From positions 1 through 64,000 of the forward strand of contig DATKSL010000009.1 in NCBI GenBank assembly GCA_035531675.1: DNA of 64,000 bases. The letters are read 5' to 3'. This document shows, in pieces, positions 29,031 to 38,497 of this stretch. The notes below the pieces were generated by a model. It was not told where the DNA came from. It was given only the letters and a program-made list of their open reading frames with translations, and did no database searches. Source of the stretch: JAJPIG01 sp035531675. Lineage in GTDB: Bacteria; Desulfobacterota; Binatia; Binatales; Binataceae. Each line of letters begins with the position of its first letter. Positions within the stretch are counted from its first letter, which is position 1. Position numbers and translations under genes: made by a program.

Positions 29031-30257
29031 TCAACCACCGTCGTCGGCGATCGGATGATAGCCGTGCGCGTGCAACTCGCGCATCACCAACTCGATATGC
29101 TCGAGGCCGCGCGTCTCCAACTCCAGCATCACCCGCGTCCATCCGATCGGAATATCGCGGCGTGTGCGGCGGTGCTCGATGGTGCGGACGTTGGCGCCGG
29201 TGCCGCCCACCAGCGTCAGCAGCTTGGCCAGCTCGCCGGGCCGATCGTGAATATCGAGCGCCAGGCGCATCATGCGTCCGAGCTTGGCGAGACCGTGACC
29301 GATAATCCGGTCGAGCAGATTGATATCGATGTTGCCGCCCGAGATCACGATCGCCACCCGCTTGCCCTTGAGCTCGGACTTGAGTTTCAGCGCGCCCGCC
29401 AGCGCCGCCGCGCCGGCGCCCTCGGCCAGCAGCTTGAGCCGCTCGAGCATCAGCAGCACCGCCTCGCCGATCTCGAAATCGTCGACCGTCACGGTGCGCC
29501 GCAAGCGGTCCTTGAGAATCTCGAACGGCAGCCGGCCGAGGCAGCCGGTGGCGAGGCCGTCGGCGATAGTATCGACCGGGTTCGGGATCGCAGCGGGCGC
29601 GCCGCGGCTGAGACTCAAACTCAGTTGCGGCGCGCCCGCGGCCTCGACGCCGATCAACTCGGTATCCGGCAGGCGCGCTTGCAGAGCCAGCGCTATCCCG
29701 GCGATTAAGCCGCCGCCGCCGACCGGCACCAGCACCACGTCGGGCCGGCATTGATCGGCGATCTCGAGGCCAATCGTGCCCTGCCCGGCGATCACGAACG
29801 GGTCGTCGTAGGCGTCGACGAACAACGCGCCGCTGCGCTCGCGCAGCGCTTCGGCGGCGCGGCGGGCGGCCTGGTAATCGGCGCCGGCCAGCACCACTTC
29901 CTGGCCGTAGCTGCGGGTCGCGTCGATCTTGGCGATCGCCGCCGTCTCCGGCATCACGATCGTGGCGCGCACCCCGGCGCGGCTGGCGGCCCACGCCAGC
30001 GCCTGCCCGTGATTGCCGGCCGAGGCCGCGATCACGCCGCGCGCCGCCTCCTCCGGTGTGAGCGCTGCGATACGGTTATACGCGCCGCGAATCTTGAACG
30101 AGCCGGTCTTCTGAAAATTCTCGGGCTTGAGCCAGATTTCGGCCTCCAGCATCCGCTCCAGCGTCGCGCTGCGGATGAGCGGCGTGGGTTTGGCGATATC
30201 CTGGAGCCGGCGCCGCGCCTGTTCGACTTGCTCGATCGAAAGCGCCATGGTCGCCAT
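29031..30257 (-). CDS. ilvA: Threonine ammonia-lyase (threonine dehydratase)
   Basis: 408 residues with start MATMALSIEQ; Met4 is an alternative. It deaminates threonine to 2-oxobutanoate using pyridoxal phosphate, feeding isoleucine synthesis or threonine catabolism. The PLP-lysine is in GSFKIRGAYN near residue 58, the phosphate-binding glycine loop is VPVGGGGLIAG, and ISGGNID follows near 310. A C-terminal ACT-like regulatory domain (DIHDRPGELAKLL onward) is single, as in the TdcB/short IlvA type rather than the 514-residue E. coli IlvA. It is the last gene of the run that begins at the MerR-TPR gene. Confidence 0.93.
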   Translation of the reverse strand: MATMALSIEQVEQARRRLQDIAKPTPLIRSATLERMLEAEIWLKPENFQKTGSFKIRGAYNRIAALTPEEAARGVIAASAGNHGQALAWAASRAGVRATIVMPETAAIAKIDATRSYGQEVVLAGADYQAARRAAEALRERSGALFVDAYDDPFVIAGQGTIGLEIADQCRPDVVLVPVGGGGLIAGIALALQARLPDTELIGVEAAGAPQLSLSLSRGAPAAIPNPVDTIADGLATGCLGRLPFEILKDRLRRTVTVDDFEIGEAVLLMLERLKLLAEGAGAAALAGALKLKSELKGKRVAIVISGGNIDINLLDRIIGHGLAKLGRMMRLALDIHDRPGELAKLLTLVGGTGANVRTIEHRRTRRDIPIGWTRVMLELETRGLEHIELVMRELHAHGYHPIADDGG

Positions 30258-30262
30258 CCGGC

Positions 30263-30613
30263 TCACGGTTGTGGGCGTGGCGTGAACTGGCGCTCGCTTT
30301 CGCGGCCGAACTTGTCGCCCTCGAACTCGATCTGGATGCAGTGGCCGCTGCGATAGTCGAGATCGAGCAGCAGGTAGCGGACCGCGCGCCGCTTGACGTT
30401 GGCGACCAGCGCCGCGACGTTGTCCGCCTCGGCGCAGTCGAGCGCCGCAATCTCGCCGGCTTCCAGATGGCTGGCGGCCAGGAAGTCGCGCGCCTTGTCC
30501 TCGCTGCTGAAGGCCAGCACGCCGGCCCACGCGGTCGCGGTTTCCTGGAAGACGATCAGCGCGCCGTCACGGTCCAGCAACAGATGCAGCTCTCTGGCGC
30601 CGACCGCATTCAA
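30263..30613 (-). CDS. Small conserved-looking protein of unknown function
   Basis: 116 residues. It starts in an ATGA overlap with the stop of the upstream small gene and ends 5 bp before ilvA, so it is almost certainly cotranscribed. The sequence alternates hydrophobic strands and acidic helices (LHLLLDRDGALIVFQET, VLAFSSEDKARDFLA, YLLLDLDYRSG), suggesting a small mixed alpha/beta domain similar in flavour to SseB-like or DUF-type proteins. I do not recognise a family. Confidence 0.7.
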   Translation of the reverse strand: MNAVGARELHLLLDRDGALIVFQETATAWAGVLAFSSEDKARDFLAASHLEAGEIAALDCAEADNVAALVANVKRRAVRYLLLDLDYRSGHCIQIEFEGDKFGRESERQFTPRPQP

Positions 30614-30951
30614 GCCGCTTCGACCTTGAGCGCGCCGTTGCGAATCGCCGCGGCCCGCTGCCTGACCAGTCCGGGGTAGCTGTAGTAGTGTTCGCCCGAC
30701 AGCCGCAGGAACGATTCGATATCGACGTCTTCGAGCTCGAGCCGCGCCAGCTCGCTCTCGGCCGCCTGGCGGCTGGTGGCGGCGACGATTACCGCGTACA
30801 TGCGCCGGCCTTGCGGCGACATGAAGTCTTCGGCTGGCGGCAGCTCGGCGGGCGCGATCTTTTGCGCGTGGAGATTTTCCAGGATATAGCGCAGCGCCTT
30901 CAGTTCATGACGCAGCAAATCGACGCGCTTGAGCGGGCGTGAAGAGCTCAC
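30610..30951 (-). CDS. Small helical protein of unknown function
   Basis: 113 residues, predicted mostly helical. The pattern (ELKALRYILENLHAQ, DFMSPQGRRMYAVIV, LARLELEDVDIESFLRLSG) faintly recalls the helical bundle shared by the DnaB N-terminus and DnaG C-terminus. This is not strong enough to name it. It is cotranscribed with the 30263-30613 gene (ATGA overlap) and lies 43 bp downstream of the MerR-TPR gene. Confidence 0.68.
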   Translation of the reverse strand: MSSSRPLKRVDLLRHELKALRYILENLHAQKIAPAELPPAEDFMSPQGRRMYAVIVAATSRQAAESELARLELEDVDIESFLRLSGEHYYSYPGLVRQRAAAIRNGALKVEAA

Positions 30952-30994
30952 GCGTTCAGCTTATCGCCCGCGCTTCGCCGGTTTCAACTCGCCG

Positions 30995-31825
30995 CTATTC
31001 GCCGCGGCTCAGGCGATGGGCGGCGCTCATGTGGCGCAGCGCCTCGCGCGGCCGGCCCAGCCGCTCGTAGATTTCGGCCAGGTTGCGATGGGCGTCGATC
31101 GAGGTCGGGTCGCATTCGATGGCGCGCAGCAGGCTTCGCGCCGCGGCCTCGAGCTCCTCGCGCTTGCGGTATACCAGCCCGAGCTTGAGATGGACCACGG
31201 CGCTGGTCGGCAAGATGGTGGCGGCGCCGTGCAGATGGCGCAGCGCACCGCCGAGGTCGCCGCGCTCCTCGAGCAGCGCGGCTACCTGCGTGTGCGCCTC
31301 GAAGTTGCGCGGCTCGTGCCCGAGCACGTCGGCATAGAGCTGCAGGGCCTTGAGCGGATCCTCATCGGCCAGCCGCTTGGCCTCTTCAAACCGCTCCTGG
31401 AGCCGCGCCGGGCCGAAGCCCTCTTCGACCTTGCCGGGCGTCGCGGGCGCAAAATCGAGCAGCAGCTGGCCGCTCTCGGCGTCGAACCGCAGCGCGCCTT
31501 CGCGCACCACGATGCGGCCGTCGTCGTTGACCAGCTTGAGCGCGGTCAGCGGACGCGACGAATCAAGCAGCGCGTGCAGCCGCGCCAGGCAGCGCTGCAC
31601 CGGTTCCAGATGATGGCGGGTGGGCAGCAGCTCCTTGGTAAGCCGCATCAACAACAAATCGCGGAAGGCGAAGCGATAACGCCGGCCGCGCTGCGTGACC
31701 GGATGGACCAGCCGATGCTTGACCCAGTAACGGATGCGATGCGGTGAAACGGCGACGATGCGCGCGGCTGTGCGCGTCGAAAAGGTCTTCCCTCGGACGG
31801 CCCCACTCCCTTCCATCATCCGCAC
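30995..31825 (-). CDS. MerR-type DNA-binding domain fused to TPR repeats
   Basis: 276 residues; Met3 and Met4 are other possible starts. Residues about 15-75 form a MerR-type winged helix (FSTRTAARIVAVSPHRIRYWVKHRLV, then RYRFAFRDLLLMRL). A middle strand-rich segment (about 90-135) is followed by two to three TPR repeats (about 150-270: DPLKALQLYADVLGHEPRNFEAH, SAVVHLKLGLVYRKREELEAA, SIDAHRNLAEIYERLGRPREAL). The TPR part would mediate protein contacts in place of a ligand-binding domain. It heads the run leading to ilvA and sits 68 bp downstream of ribH. Target genes are unknown. Confidence 0.82.
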   Translation of the reverse strand: MRMMEGSGAVRGKTFSTRTAARIVAVSPHRIRYWVKHRLVHPVTQRGRRYRFAFRDLLLMRLTKELLPTRHHLEPVQRCLARLHALLDSSRPLTALKLVNDDGRIVVREGALRFDAESGQLLLDFAPATPGKVEEGFGPARLQERFEEAKRLADEDPLKALQLYADVLGHEPRNFEAHTQVAALLEERGDLGGALRHLHGAATILPTSAVVHLKLGLVYRKREELEAAARSLLRAIECDPTSIDAHRNLAEIYERLGRPREALRHMSAAHRLSRGE

Positions 31826-31893
31826 CCGCCGCCGAGTATAGGAACTCGTACGCGATACCTCAACGCCGGCGCGCGAGACTTATTAACACGCGC

Positions 31894-32304
31894 TCACTGC
31901 GGTTGCTTGAGCGCCTGGCAGATCCTGACCACCGACTCGACCGCGTTCTTGGCGTTGTCGACCCGCTCCATCGCCTGCATCAGCGTCATCCCGGGACCGG
32001 TCACGCCGAGGCCGACCGGCTTGTCGAACTCCAGCGACAGTTCGGCGGCGACTCGCGCCGTGACGCCGCAGATCAGCTCATCGTGCAGCGTCTCGCCCTT
32101 GATGACCGCGCCGAGTATCGCCACTCCGTCGACGTCCTTGCGCTTGAGCATCTTGCGGATCATCAGCGGCATGTCGAACACGCCCGGCACGTGCACCTCC
32201 TGGCTCACCTCGACGCCCAGGAATTCGGCGTGGCGGCGCGCCCGCTCGAGCATCACCGAGGTCACATCGCCATTGAAATCCGAAACCACCAGTGCGATTT
32301 TCAC
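31894..32304 (-). CDS. ribH: 6,7-dimethyl-8-ribityllumazine synthase, archaeal-like
   Basis: 136 residues from a GTG start with AAAGGAG eight bases upstream; the open frame upstream overlaps hisF and was excluded. It condenses 5-amino-6-ribitylaminouracil with dihydroxybutanone phosphate to make the riboflavin precursor. IALVVSDFN, HVPGVFDMPLMIRKML and GAVIKGETLHDEL (with the catalytic His) are typical. The late segment GLGVTGPGMTLMQAMERV differs from the usual bacterial GVLTTDT...QA and resembles short archaeal enzymes. No other rib gene is adjacent; it follows hisF by 11 bp. Confidence 0.87.
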   Translation of the reverse strand: MKIALVVSDFNGDVTSVMLERARRHAEFLGVEVSQEVHVPGVFDMPLMIRKMLKRKDVDGVAILGAVIKGETLHDELICGVTARVAAELSLEFDKPVGLGVTGPGMTLMQAMERVDNAKNAVESVVRICQALKQPQ

Positions 32305-32315
32305 CGGCCGCTCCT

Positions 32316-33098
32316 TTAGAGGCTCACCGCCTCGCGGATTTCGACTCCGTTGTCGCGCAAGTAGCGCTTGAGCTGGGGAATCGGATGGTTGCCGTAGTGG
32401 ACGATCGAGGCGACGATCGCCGCGTCCGCGAGCCCGCCCGTGAAAGCCTCGAGCAGATGGCGCGGTTCGCCGGCGCCGCCCGAGGCGATAACCGGAATCG
32501 AGACCGCGGCGCTGATGAGACGGGTTACTTCGAGATCGTAGCCAAGCCGGGTGCCGTCGCGATCGATCGAGTTGATACACAGCTCGCCCGCGCCGAGCCG
32601 CTCGCCCTCGCGCGCCCAAGCCAGCGCGTCGCGGCCGGTGGGCGTGCGCCCGCCGTCGATCATCACCTCGCAGCCGCTCGGGCATTGCGGATTGCCGCTG
32701 CGCTTCACCTGCATCGACAGCACCACGCACTGGCTGCCGAAGGCGCGCGCCCCCTCGGTGATCAGCCCCGGGTTGCGGACCGCGCCGGAATCGATCGAGA
32801 CCTTTTCGGCCCCCGCCAGCAGCACCGCGCGCATCTCCTCGAGCGTGCGCAAGCCGCCGCCGACGCTGAACGGGATGAAGATTTCGCGCGCCACCGCGCG
32901 CACCACGTCGATCATGATGCCGCGCCGCTCGTTGGAGGCCGTGATGTCGTAGAACACCAGCTCGTCGGCGCCCTCTTCGTAGTAGTAGCGCGCCATCGCC
33001 ACCGGATCGCCGACGTCGGCGTTGGCCAGGAACTGCACGCCCTTGGTGACCTTGCCGGCGCGCACGTCGAGGCACGGGATGATGCGCTTGGCGAGCAT
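32316..33098 (-). CDS. hisF: Imidazole glycerol phosphate synthase cyclase subunit HisF
   Basis: 260 residues, standard length, starting in a TGATG overlap with hisH. HisF is a TIM barrel that uses ammonia from HisH to form imidazole glycerol phosphate and AICAR. Catalytic Asp11 lies in RIIPCLDVRAGKVTKG and the second Asp in CINSIDRDGT near residue 175 precedes IPVIASGGAGEP. The phosphate-binding glycine motif FSVGGGLRTLEEM is present. Other his genes are not in this window. Confidence 0.95.
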   Translation of the reverse strand: MLAKRIIPCLDVRAGKVTKGVQFLANADVGDPVAMARYYYEEGADELVFYDITASNERRGIMIDVVRAVAREIFIPFSVGGGLRTLEEMRAVLLAGAEKVSIDSGAVRNPGLITEGARAFGSQCVVLSMQVKRSGNPQCPSGCEVMIDGGRTPTGRDALAWAREGERLGAGELCINSIDRDGTRLGYDLEVTRLISAAVSIPVIASGGAGEPRHLLEAFTGGLADAAIVASIVHYGNHPIPQLKRYLRDNGVEIREAVSL

Positions 33099-33718
33099 CA
33101 GCTCTTCATCCGGCAGAAGTTGTCGAGCATCTTGAGCCCGACGGTGCCGCTCTTTTCGAGATGGAACTGGGTCGCGACCAGGTTGCCGGTCGCCAGCGCG
33201 GCGCAGAATTCGACGCCGTAATCGCTGCTCGCGATCATCAGCGACGGATCGGCCGGCACCGGGTAGTAGGAATTCACGAAATAGAAATGGCTGGGGTTCG
33301 GGATACCGTCGAAAATCGGATGCGGGCGGCGCTGCCGCACGCGGTTCCATCCGATCTGCGGCACTTTGAGCGGCCGCCCGTCGACCACGGTGGGAAAGCG
33401 CCGCACGCTGCCGGCGACCACGCCGAGACAGCGCGCATCGTCCTCGTCGCTGCGCTCGAGCAGCACCTGGATGCCGATGCAGATGCCGAGGAACGGCCGG
33501 CCGGCGCCGATCACGTCGTCGCGGAGGACGTCGACCAGCCCCAGCCGTTCGAGGTTGGCCATGGTCGCCCCGGCCGCCCCGACGCCGGGCAGGATGACGC
33601 GCTCGGCGGCGCGGATCCGTTCGGCCTGGTCGGTGATTTCGGAGCGATGGCCGAGGTGTTCCAGCGCGCGCGCCACGCTGGTCAGATTGCCGGCCCGATA
33701 GTCGACGATAGCGATCAT
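33098..33718 (-). CDS. hisH: Imidazole glycerol phosphate synthase glutaminase subunit HisH
   Basis: 206 residues, a class I glutamine amidotransferase. The nucleophile is Cys in FLGICIGIQVLLE near residue 79, where the usual GICLGMQ reads GICIGIQ. The His-Glu pair is in ATQFHLEKSG near 183. It hydrolyses glutamine and passes ammonia to HisF, encoded immediately downstream with a 1 bp overlap. Confidence 0.95.
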   Translation of the reverse strand: MIAIVDYRAGNLTSVARALEHLGHRSEITDQAERIRAAERVILPGVGAAGATMANLERLGLVDVLRDDVIGAGRPFLGICIGIQVLLERSDEDDARCLGVVAGSVRRFPTVVDGRPLKVPQIGWNRVRQRRPHPIFDGIPNPSHFYFVNSYYPVPADPSLMIASSDYGVEFCAALATGNLVATQFHLEKSGTVGLKMLDNFCRMKS

Positions 33719-33777
33719 AATCGAAGCGTGATCATAGCGGGCTCACCGTCCCCGCGACAGTCCGGTCTGACGACCGC

Positions 33778-33900
33778 AGGAGCGCCTCCGGAACGATCCG
33801 GGATTCCCTTCGAGCGGACTCAGGGCATGCTTCGCTTCGGCAGCCTGCGCTCAGAATGACACTGGGCTTGTCATCCTGAGCGTAGCGAAGGATCCCGGTC
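33778..33900. repeat. Dispersed intergenic repeat, copy B (paired inverted units)
   Basis: It begins AGGAGCG..TCCGGAAC and CCGGGATTC like copy A, has an insertion with CTTCGAGCGGACTCAGGGC, then CTGCGCTCAGAATGACA. It is followed after about 8 bp by an inverted unit GTCATCCTGAGCGTAGCGAAGGATCCCGG. The two units can pair into a long hairpin. It lies between hisH and the DUF1499 gene. Confidence 0.8.
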
Positions 33901-33943
33901 TTTCTTTTTCGCCCGCTCATCCGGTCAGGGCGGGTGCTCCGGT

Positions 33944-34705
33944 TCAGGAGTGGTCGGGGGATGGGGTCGGCGGCAATGGGCGAGGGGCGAGCATCGCGAA
34001 GAAGGCCCGGATGTGATGCGCGTTGGCGCCGAGGTCGTTGATCCCGTCGCGCGACTTCGAGCGCATCTCGATCAGGCTGCCGCCGTGAGCGCCGGGCCGC
34101 ACCTCAATTGCGAAATCTTCCTTGAAGTGGAAAATCCGGGAGACCGCGACTCCTTCCAGCGCCAGGCGATGTGGATCGACCCAGGTGATGCGCCAGTCCG
34201 GTATCTCGCCCGCCGCGATCTTGACGTGCTCGAAGGCGATGTTCGGCGTGTAGTCGTGCATCGCCAGCGGCTCGATGGATCCGTAGGCGGCATTTTGCAG
34301 CGGCTCGTTGTGCGTGCGATCGTAGAGCAGGCTGCGATTCTGATTGGCTTCGAGCTGGCCGGCGCGCATGAAGGCGGGCGGATTGGCGAAATCCGTGGTG
34401 ACGTCGTCGAGCCGCGGAAAACGGCGGCTGCGGACGGCCATCACGCTGGTTGGAATCACGAGCGCCAGCCCGATCAGCACCCCGACCCATGCCACGTAGC
34501 GGCCGGTGCGCAGGGTCGGATCCGCGGTGCGCCAGATTCCCAGCAGACCCATCAACAGACCGAAGGCCGCCAGCATCGCGCCCAGGAGGAACATCTGGAA
34601 GCCGAACAGCGCCGAGATCAGCTCAAAATGCGCCGCGCCAATTCCCGCCCCGACCAGGATCAGCCCCAGCACGGCGTCGAGCAACGAGAGCCAGGCCGGA
34701 ATCAT
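33944..34705 (-). CDS. DUF1499 membrane protein
   Basis: 253 residues. Four hydrophobic segments occupy the first about 100 residues, followed by a soluble DUF1499 domain that starts with RRFPRLDDVTTDFANPPAF near residue 93. It continues with VSRIFHFKEDFAIEVRPG and the conserved C-terminal IEMRSKSRDGINDLGANAHHIRAF. The function of the family is not established. It lies about 190 bp downstream of gmd on the same strand, with a dispersed repeat between it and hisH. Confidence 0.87.
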   Translation of the reverse strand: MIPAWLSLLDAVLGLILVGAGIGAAHFELISALFGFQMFLLGAMLAAFGLLMGLLGIWRTADPTLRTGRYVAWVGVLIGLALVIPTSVMAVRSRRFPRLDDVTTDFANPPAFMRAGQLEANQNRSLLYDRTHNEPLQNAAYGSIEPLAMHDYTPNIAFEHVKIAAGEIPDWRITWVDPHRLALEGVAVSRIFHFKEDFAIEVRPGAHGGSLIEMRSKSRDGINDLGANAHHIRAFFAMLAPRPLPPTPSPDHS

Positions 34706-34897
34706 GCGCTACTCCGGCGCTCCGGCGCGATTGAGGTTGTGGCGATAGTACGAGATGTTCATCAACCGAAAATCATCCAGCAACGAGCCGCGTTGCGCAA
34801 ACGTTTCGGCGGCTGCGCTGGGAGGCTCCCGGAGCCCGGAAAAGGCGAGGCCCGGCAAAACCTGCCGAGCCTGTGCGCGCTGGATGCTTGGCAACGA

Positions 34898-35914
<1,017 letters not shown>

Positions 35915-36010
35915 CGACCTCCCCCTCACTCTCTCCCGCTTCACTCTCGCCCGGCCCGCCGCCGCGACGCTGCGATCGCGACGCCGACGGGCTCAGGATG
36001 AAAGCGCCGG

Positions 36011-36373
36011 TTAATCGCCGCGCACCAGACGGTAAGAATCGCTATCGAAATGTTGCGTCGAAAATTCGAGCAGTTCCGCGTCCTCGAGCGCTTCCATCTG
36101 ATGAATCAGGCCGCGCGGCACGTCCATGCAATCGCCGGCTTCGAGCTCGAATTCCTCGACGGTTTCGGCCTCGGCCGATTCCTTGACCCGGACCTTGAGC
36201 CGGCCCGCGCGCAGGTAGAAGGATTCGGCCTTGAGCTTATGGAAGTGCAGCGAGCAGCGCTTGCCTTTGCGGATTTCGAGGATCTTTCCGCAGTACAGAT
36301 CGTTATTGGCGATCCAGACCTCCCGACCCCATCCCTTGGGAACGATACGCACCGGTTTTCGAACGCGGTTCAT
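36011..36373 (-). CDS. Cupin protein related to mannose-6-phosphate isomerase C-terminus
   Basis: 120 residues, a single cupin barrel. PKGWGREVWIANNDLYCGKI, the metal-ligand run SLHFHKLKAESFYLRAGRL near residue 42, and GDCMDVPRGLIHQMEAL near 80 match small KPWG-type cupins found beside sugar-nucleotide genes. They resemble the C-terminal isomerase domain of ManC/ManA but may be sugar-binding or epimerase-like. It lies between gmd and the WecA-like fusion, so a role in GDP-mannose supply is plausible but inferred. Confidence 0.82.
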   Translation of the reverse strand: MNRVRKPVRIVPKGWGREVWIANNDLYCGKILEIRKGKRCSLHFHKLKAESFYLRAGRLKVRVKESAEAETVEEFELEAGDCMDVPRGLIHQMEALEDAELLEFSTQHFDSDSYRLVRGD

Positions 36374-36446
36374 GCCAGTTGCCGAGTATTACCAGCTTTA
36401 GAGGGCGTGCGCTTGCGATGCAAGGCGGCCCGGGACCATCGGACGG

Positions 36447-38330
36447 CTAGGAACGGACCGGCCGCACGCGTCCCACCGGCAGCGGCTCAGTCACCGGGCG
36501 GGATACCGCGCCATTGGTCGAGCCGGAGAGGGCCTCGACCTCGTTGATCTGCATCGAGAAGCGGCTGAGCGTGATCCGATGGGCGTCGGCGAAGCGTCGG
36601 ATGAGCGCCAGCCGTTCCTCGCCCAGCACTTCGACCGCCACCACGATCTGGTCGAACGGGCGGCGGCTCAAGATCGCTTCAAGATCATCGAGCGAACCCA
36701 GCACCTGATGGCCGTGGACCAGCTTGCCGAGCTTGAACGCATCGTCGTCCACAAAGCCGATCAGCTTGACCTGCCGGTTCTGACCCGAGAAGATCCAGCG
36801 CGCCGCGATCGCCGCCGAGGTCCCCGCGCCGACGATCAGGACCCGGTTGAGCGGCTCGGTCAGGCGATGAATACCCGTGCGCAGCGCGCGGAACGACATC
36901 CGCGTCGCGACCAGGAAGTTGAACAGCAGGATCACGAACAGCACCACGATCGAACCCGAGATCGGCAGCCGGACCATCAGCGGCATCACCGCCATCATGA
37001 TTCCGGCCAGCACCGCGCCGTTGGCAAACCTGATCAGCTCCGAGAGCCCCGCATAGCGCCACATCCCGCGATAGACGCCGGCCGCGGCGAAGGCGACGTA
37101 GGTCGGAATCACCACCCACGGCAGCGAGTCCAGCAGCGAGATGAGCATGGAATCATCCAGCTTGAAATCGCGCCGCAGCAGGAAGGCGCCGAAATAGGCG
37201 CCCGTAATCAGCGAGAAGTCGAGGATTACCTCCACCAGCCGGCGCTTGTAACTGAGGCTCAGGATGAAGCGCGCCGGACCCTGCAGATAGCCCCAGGCGA
37301 CTCCCGGAGCGCTCGACTCGAAGGTCAGGTCCATCATGAACAGTCCCAGGATGGCGAAGGTCATCACCACGAAGGGCAGCGAGACGACCAGATAGCTGTG
37401 CGGCAGCATCGTCATCGCCACCGCGCAGGCCGCCCCGGCCGCCGCCACCAGCCAGGAGACGCCCACCACCGTGCGGGTCGCGAGGCCCAGATGCAGCAGG
37501 CGATGATGCGAATGGTCGAGGCCGCGGCGCGAAATCGGATTACCGGTGGCAAGCCGGGTGACGCTCACGATCGCGGTGTCGAGCAGCGGCAGCGCCAGCA
37601 CCATGATCGGATAGACATAGCGGGTGACGCGCGAGTTGTGCGCCAGGCCGCCGCCGAATAACGCGAACAGGCCCAGCAGCAGGCCGATCGGCAGCGCGCC
37701 GCTATCGCCCATGAAGACCGACGCCGGATGGAAATTGTAGACCAGGAAACCGGCCAACCCGCCGGCCAACGCCAGCGACCAGCACACCAGCGCCGGGCTG
37801 TGATGCAGCCAGCCGGTGGCGGCGGTCGCCAGGCACACCACGATCCCGGTGCCGCTCGCCAGCCCGTCGAGACCGTCAACCAGGTTGTAGGCGTTGGTGG
37901 TCCCCAGCAGCCACAGCACCACGATCATCGAGTCGACCAGCGGCCAGGGCGTCAGCGCCGGATGCCGGTAGAGCATCACCACCGCAGTCGCCACCACGAT
38001 CTGCGCGACCAGCTTCTGCCCCGGCCTCAGCGCCACGATGTCGTCGAATAGTCCGAGCACGAACAGCCCTAACGCTCCCAGCACCAGCCAGACCGGAAGA
38101 TGCCCCAGTATCGCCAGCGTGATCAGCAGCGCGGCGATGATAGCGGCGCCGCCCAGCAGCGGCACCGGCGCAAGCTTGACGGCGTCATCGGGGTCGGGCG
38201 TCGCCCGCTCGGCGACGATACCGAAGCGGACCGCGAGCGACTTCATCAGCGGCATCAAGGCCAGCGTCATGGCGCCGGCGATCAGGAAGGGGAGCCACCA
38301 ATAGGGCAGCGTGGTTAACAAATTCACCAT
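36447..38330 (-). CDS. WecA/MraY-type phosphoglycosyltransferase fused to CapD-like NAD-binding half
   Basis: 627 residues. Residues 1-320 are a polytopic MraY/WecA-family enzyme with about ten membrane helices: LFDDIVALRPGQK (Mg-binding), TNAYNLVDGLDGLASG, VFMGDSGALPIGL and the late LDHSHHRLLHLGL. It would transfer a sugar-1-phosphate to undecaprenyl phosphate to prime polysaccharide synthesis. Residues about 345-610 are the membrane and CoA-binding-like Rossmann half of CapD/FlaA1-type sugar dehydratases (FLLRRDFKLDD, VYRGMWRYAGLSELIRF, VLIVGAGTSAAIAARWI, LIGFVDDD), without the catalytic SDR domain. The fusion partner may regulate or scaffold. Confidence 0.87.
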   Translation of the reverse strand: MVNLLTTLPYWWLPFLIAGAMTLALMPLMKSLAVRFGIVAERATPDPDDAVKLAPVPLLGGAAIIAALLITLAILGHLPVWLVLGALGLFVLGLFDDIVALRPGQKLVAQIVVATAVVMLYRHPALTPWPLVDSMIVVLWLLGTTNAYNLVDGLDGLASGTGIVVCLATAATGWLHHSPALVCWSLALAGGLAGFLVYNFHPASVFMGDSGALPIGLLLGLFALFGGGLAHNSRVTRYVYPIMVLALPLLDTAIVSVTRLATGNPISRRGLDHSHHRLLHLGLATRTVVGVSWLVAAAGAACAVAMTMLPHSYLVVSLPFVVMTFAILGLFMMDLTFESSAPGVAWGYLQGPARFILSLSYKRRLVEVILDFSLITGAYFGAFLLRRDFKLDDSMLISLLDSLPWVVIPTYVAFAAAGVYRGMWRYAGLSELIRFANGAVLAGIMMAVMPLMVRLPISGSIVVLFVILLFNFLVATRMSFRALRTGIHRLTEPLNRVLIVGAGTSAAIAARWIFSGQNRQVKLIGFVDDDAFKLGKLVHGHQVLGSLDDLEAILSRRPFDQIVVAVEVLGEERLALIRRFADAHRITLSRFSMQINEVEALSGSTNGAVSRPVTEPLPVGRVRPVRS

Positions 38331-38399
38331 CCGAACGTCACGTCATCGCTTGCCGAGGGATGAAACCTGAGAGGCCTTCATCAAGAGAGTCTGACGATA

Positions 38400-38419
38400 T
38401 TCTCGCATATTTTCGCATA
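38400..38419 (-). repeat. Two 10 bp direct repeats upstream of the WecA-like gene
   Basis: TTCTCGCATA (38400-38409) and TTTTCGCATA (38410-38419) are consecutive near-identical decamers, in helical phase, about 70-90 bp upstream of the gene start, in an AT-rich patch. They could be a regulator site or curved promoter DNA. Confidence 0.4.
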
Positions 38420-38497
38420 CCATAAAACACATGAGGCATGCTAAACATAAAGATGCTAATTCGACCGCGCCCGATGAGGTCAACGAATCACAGACCT

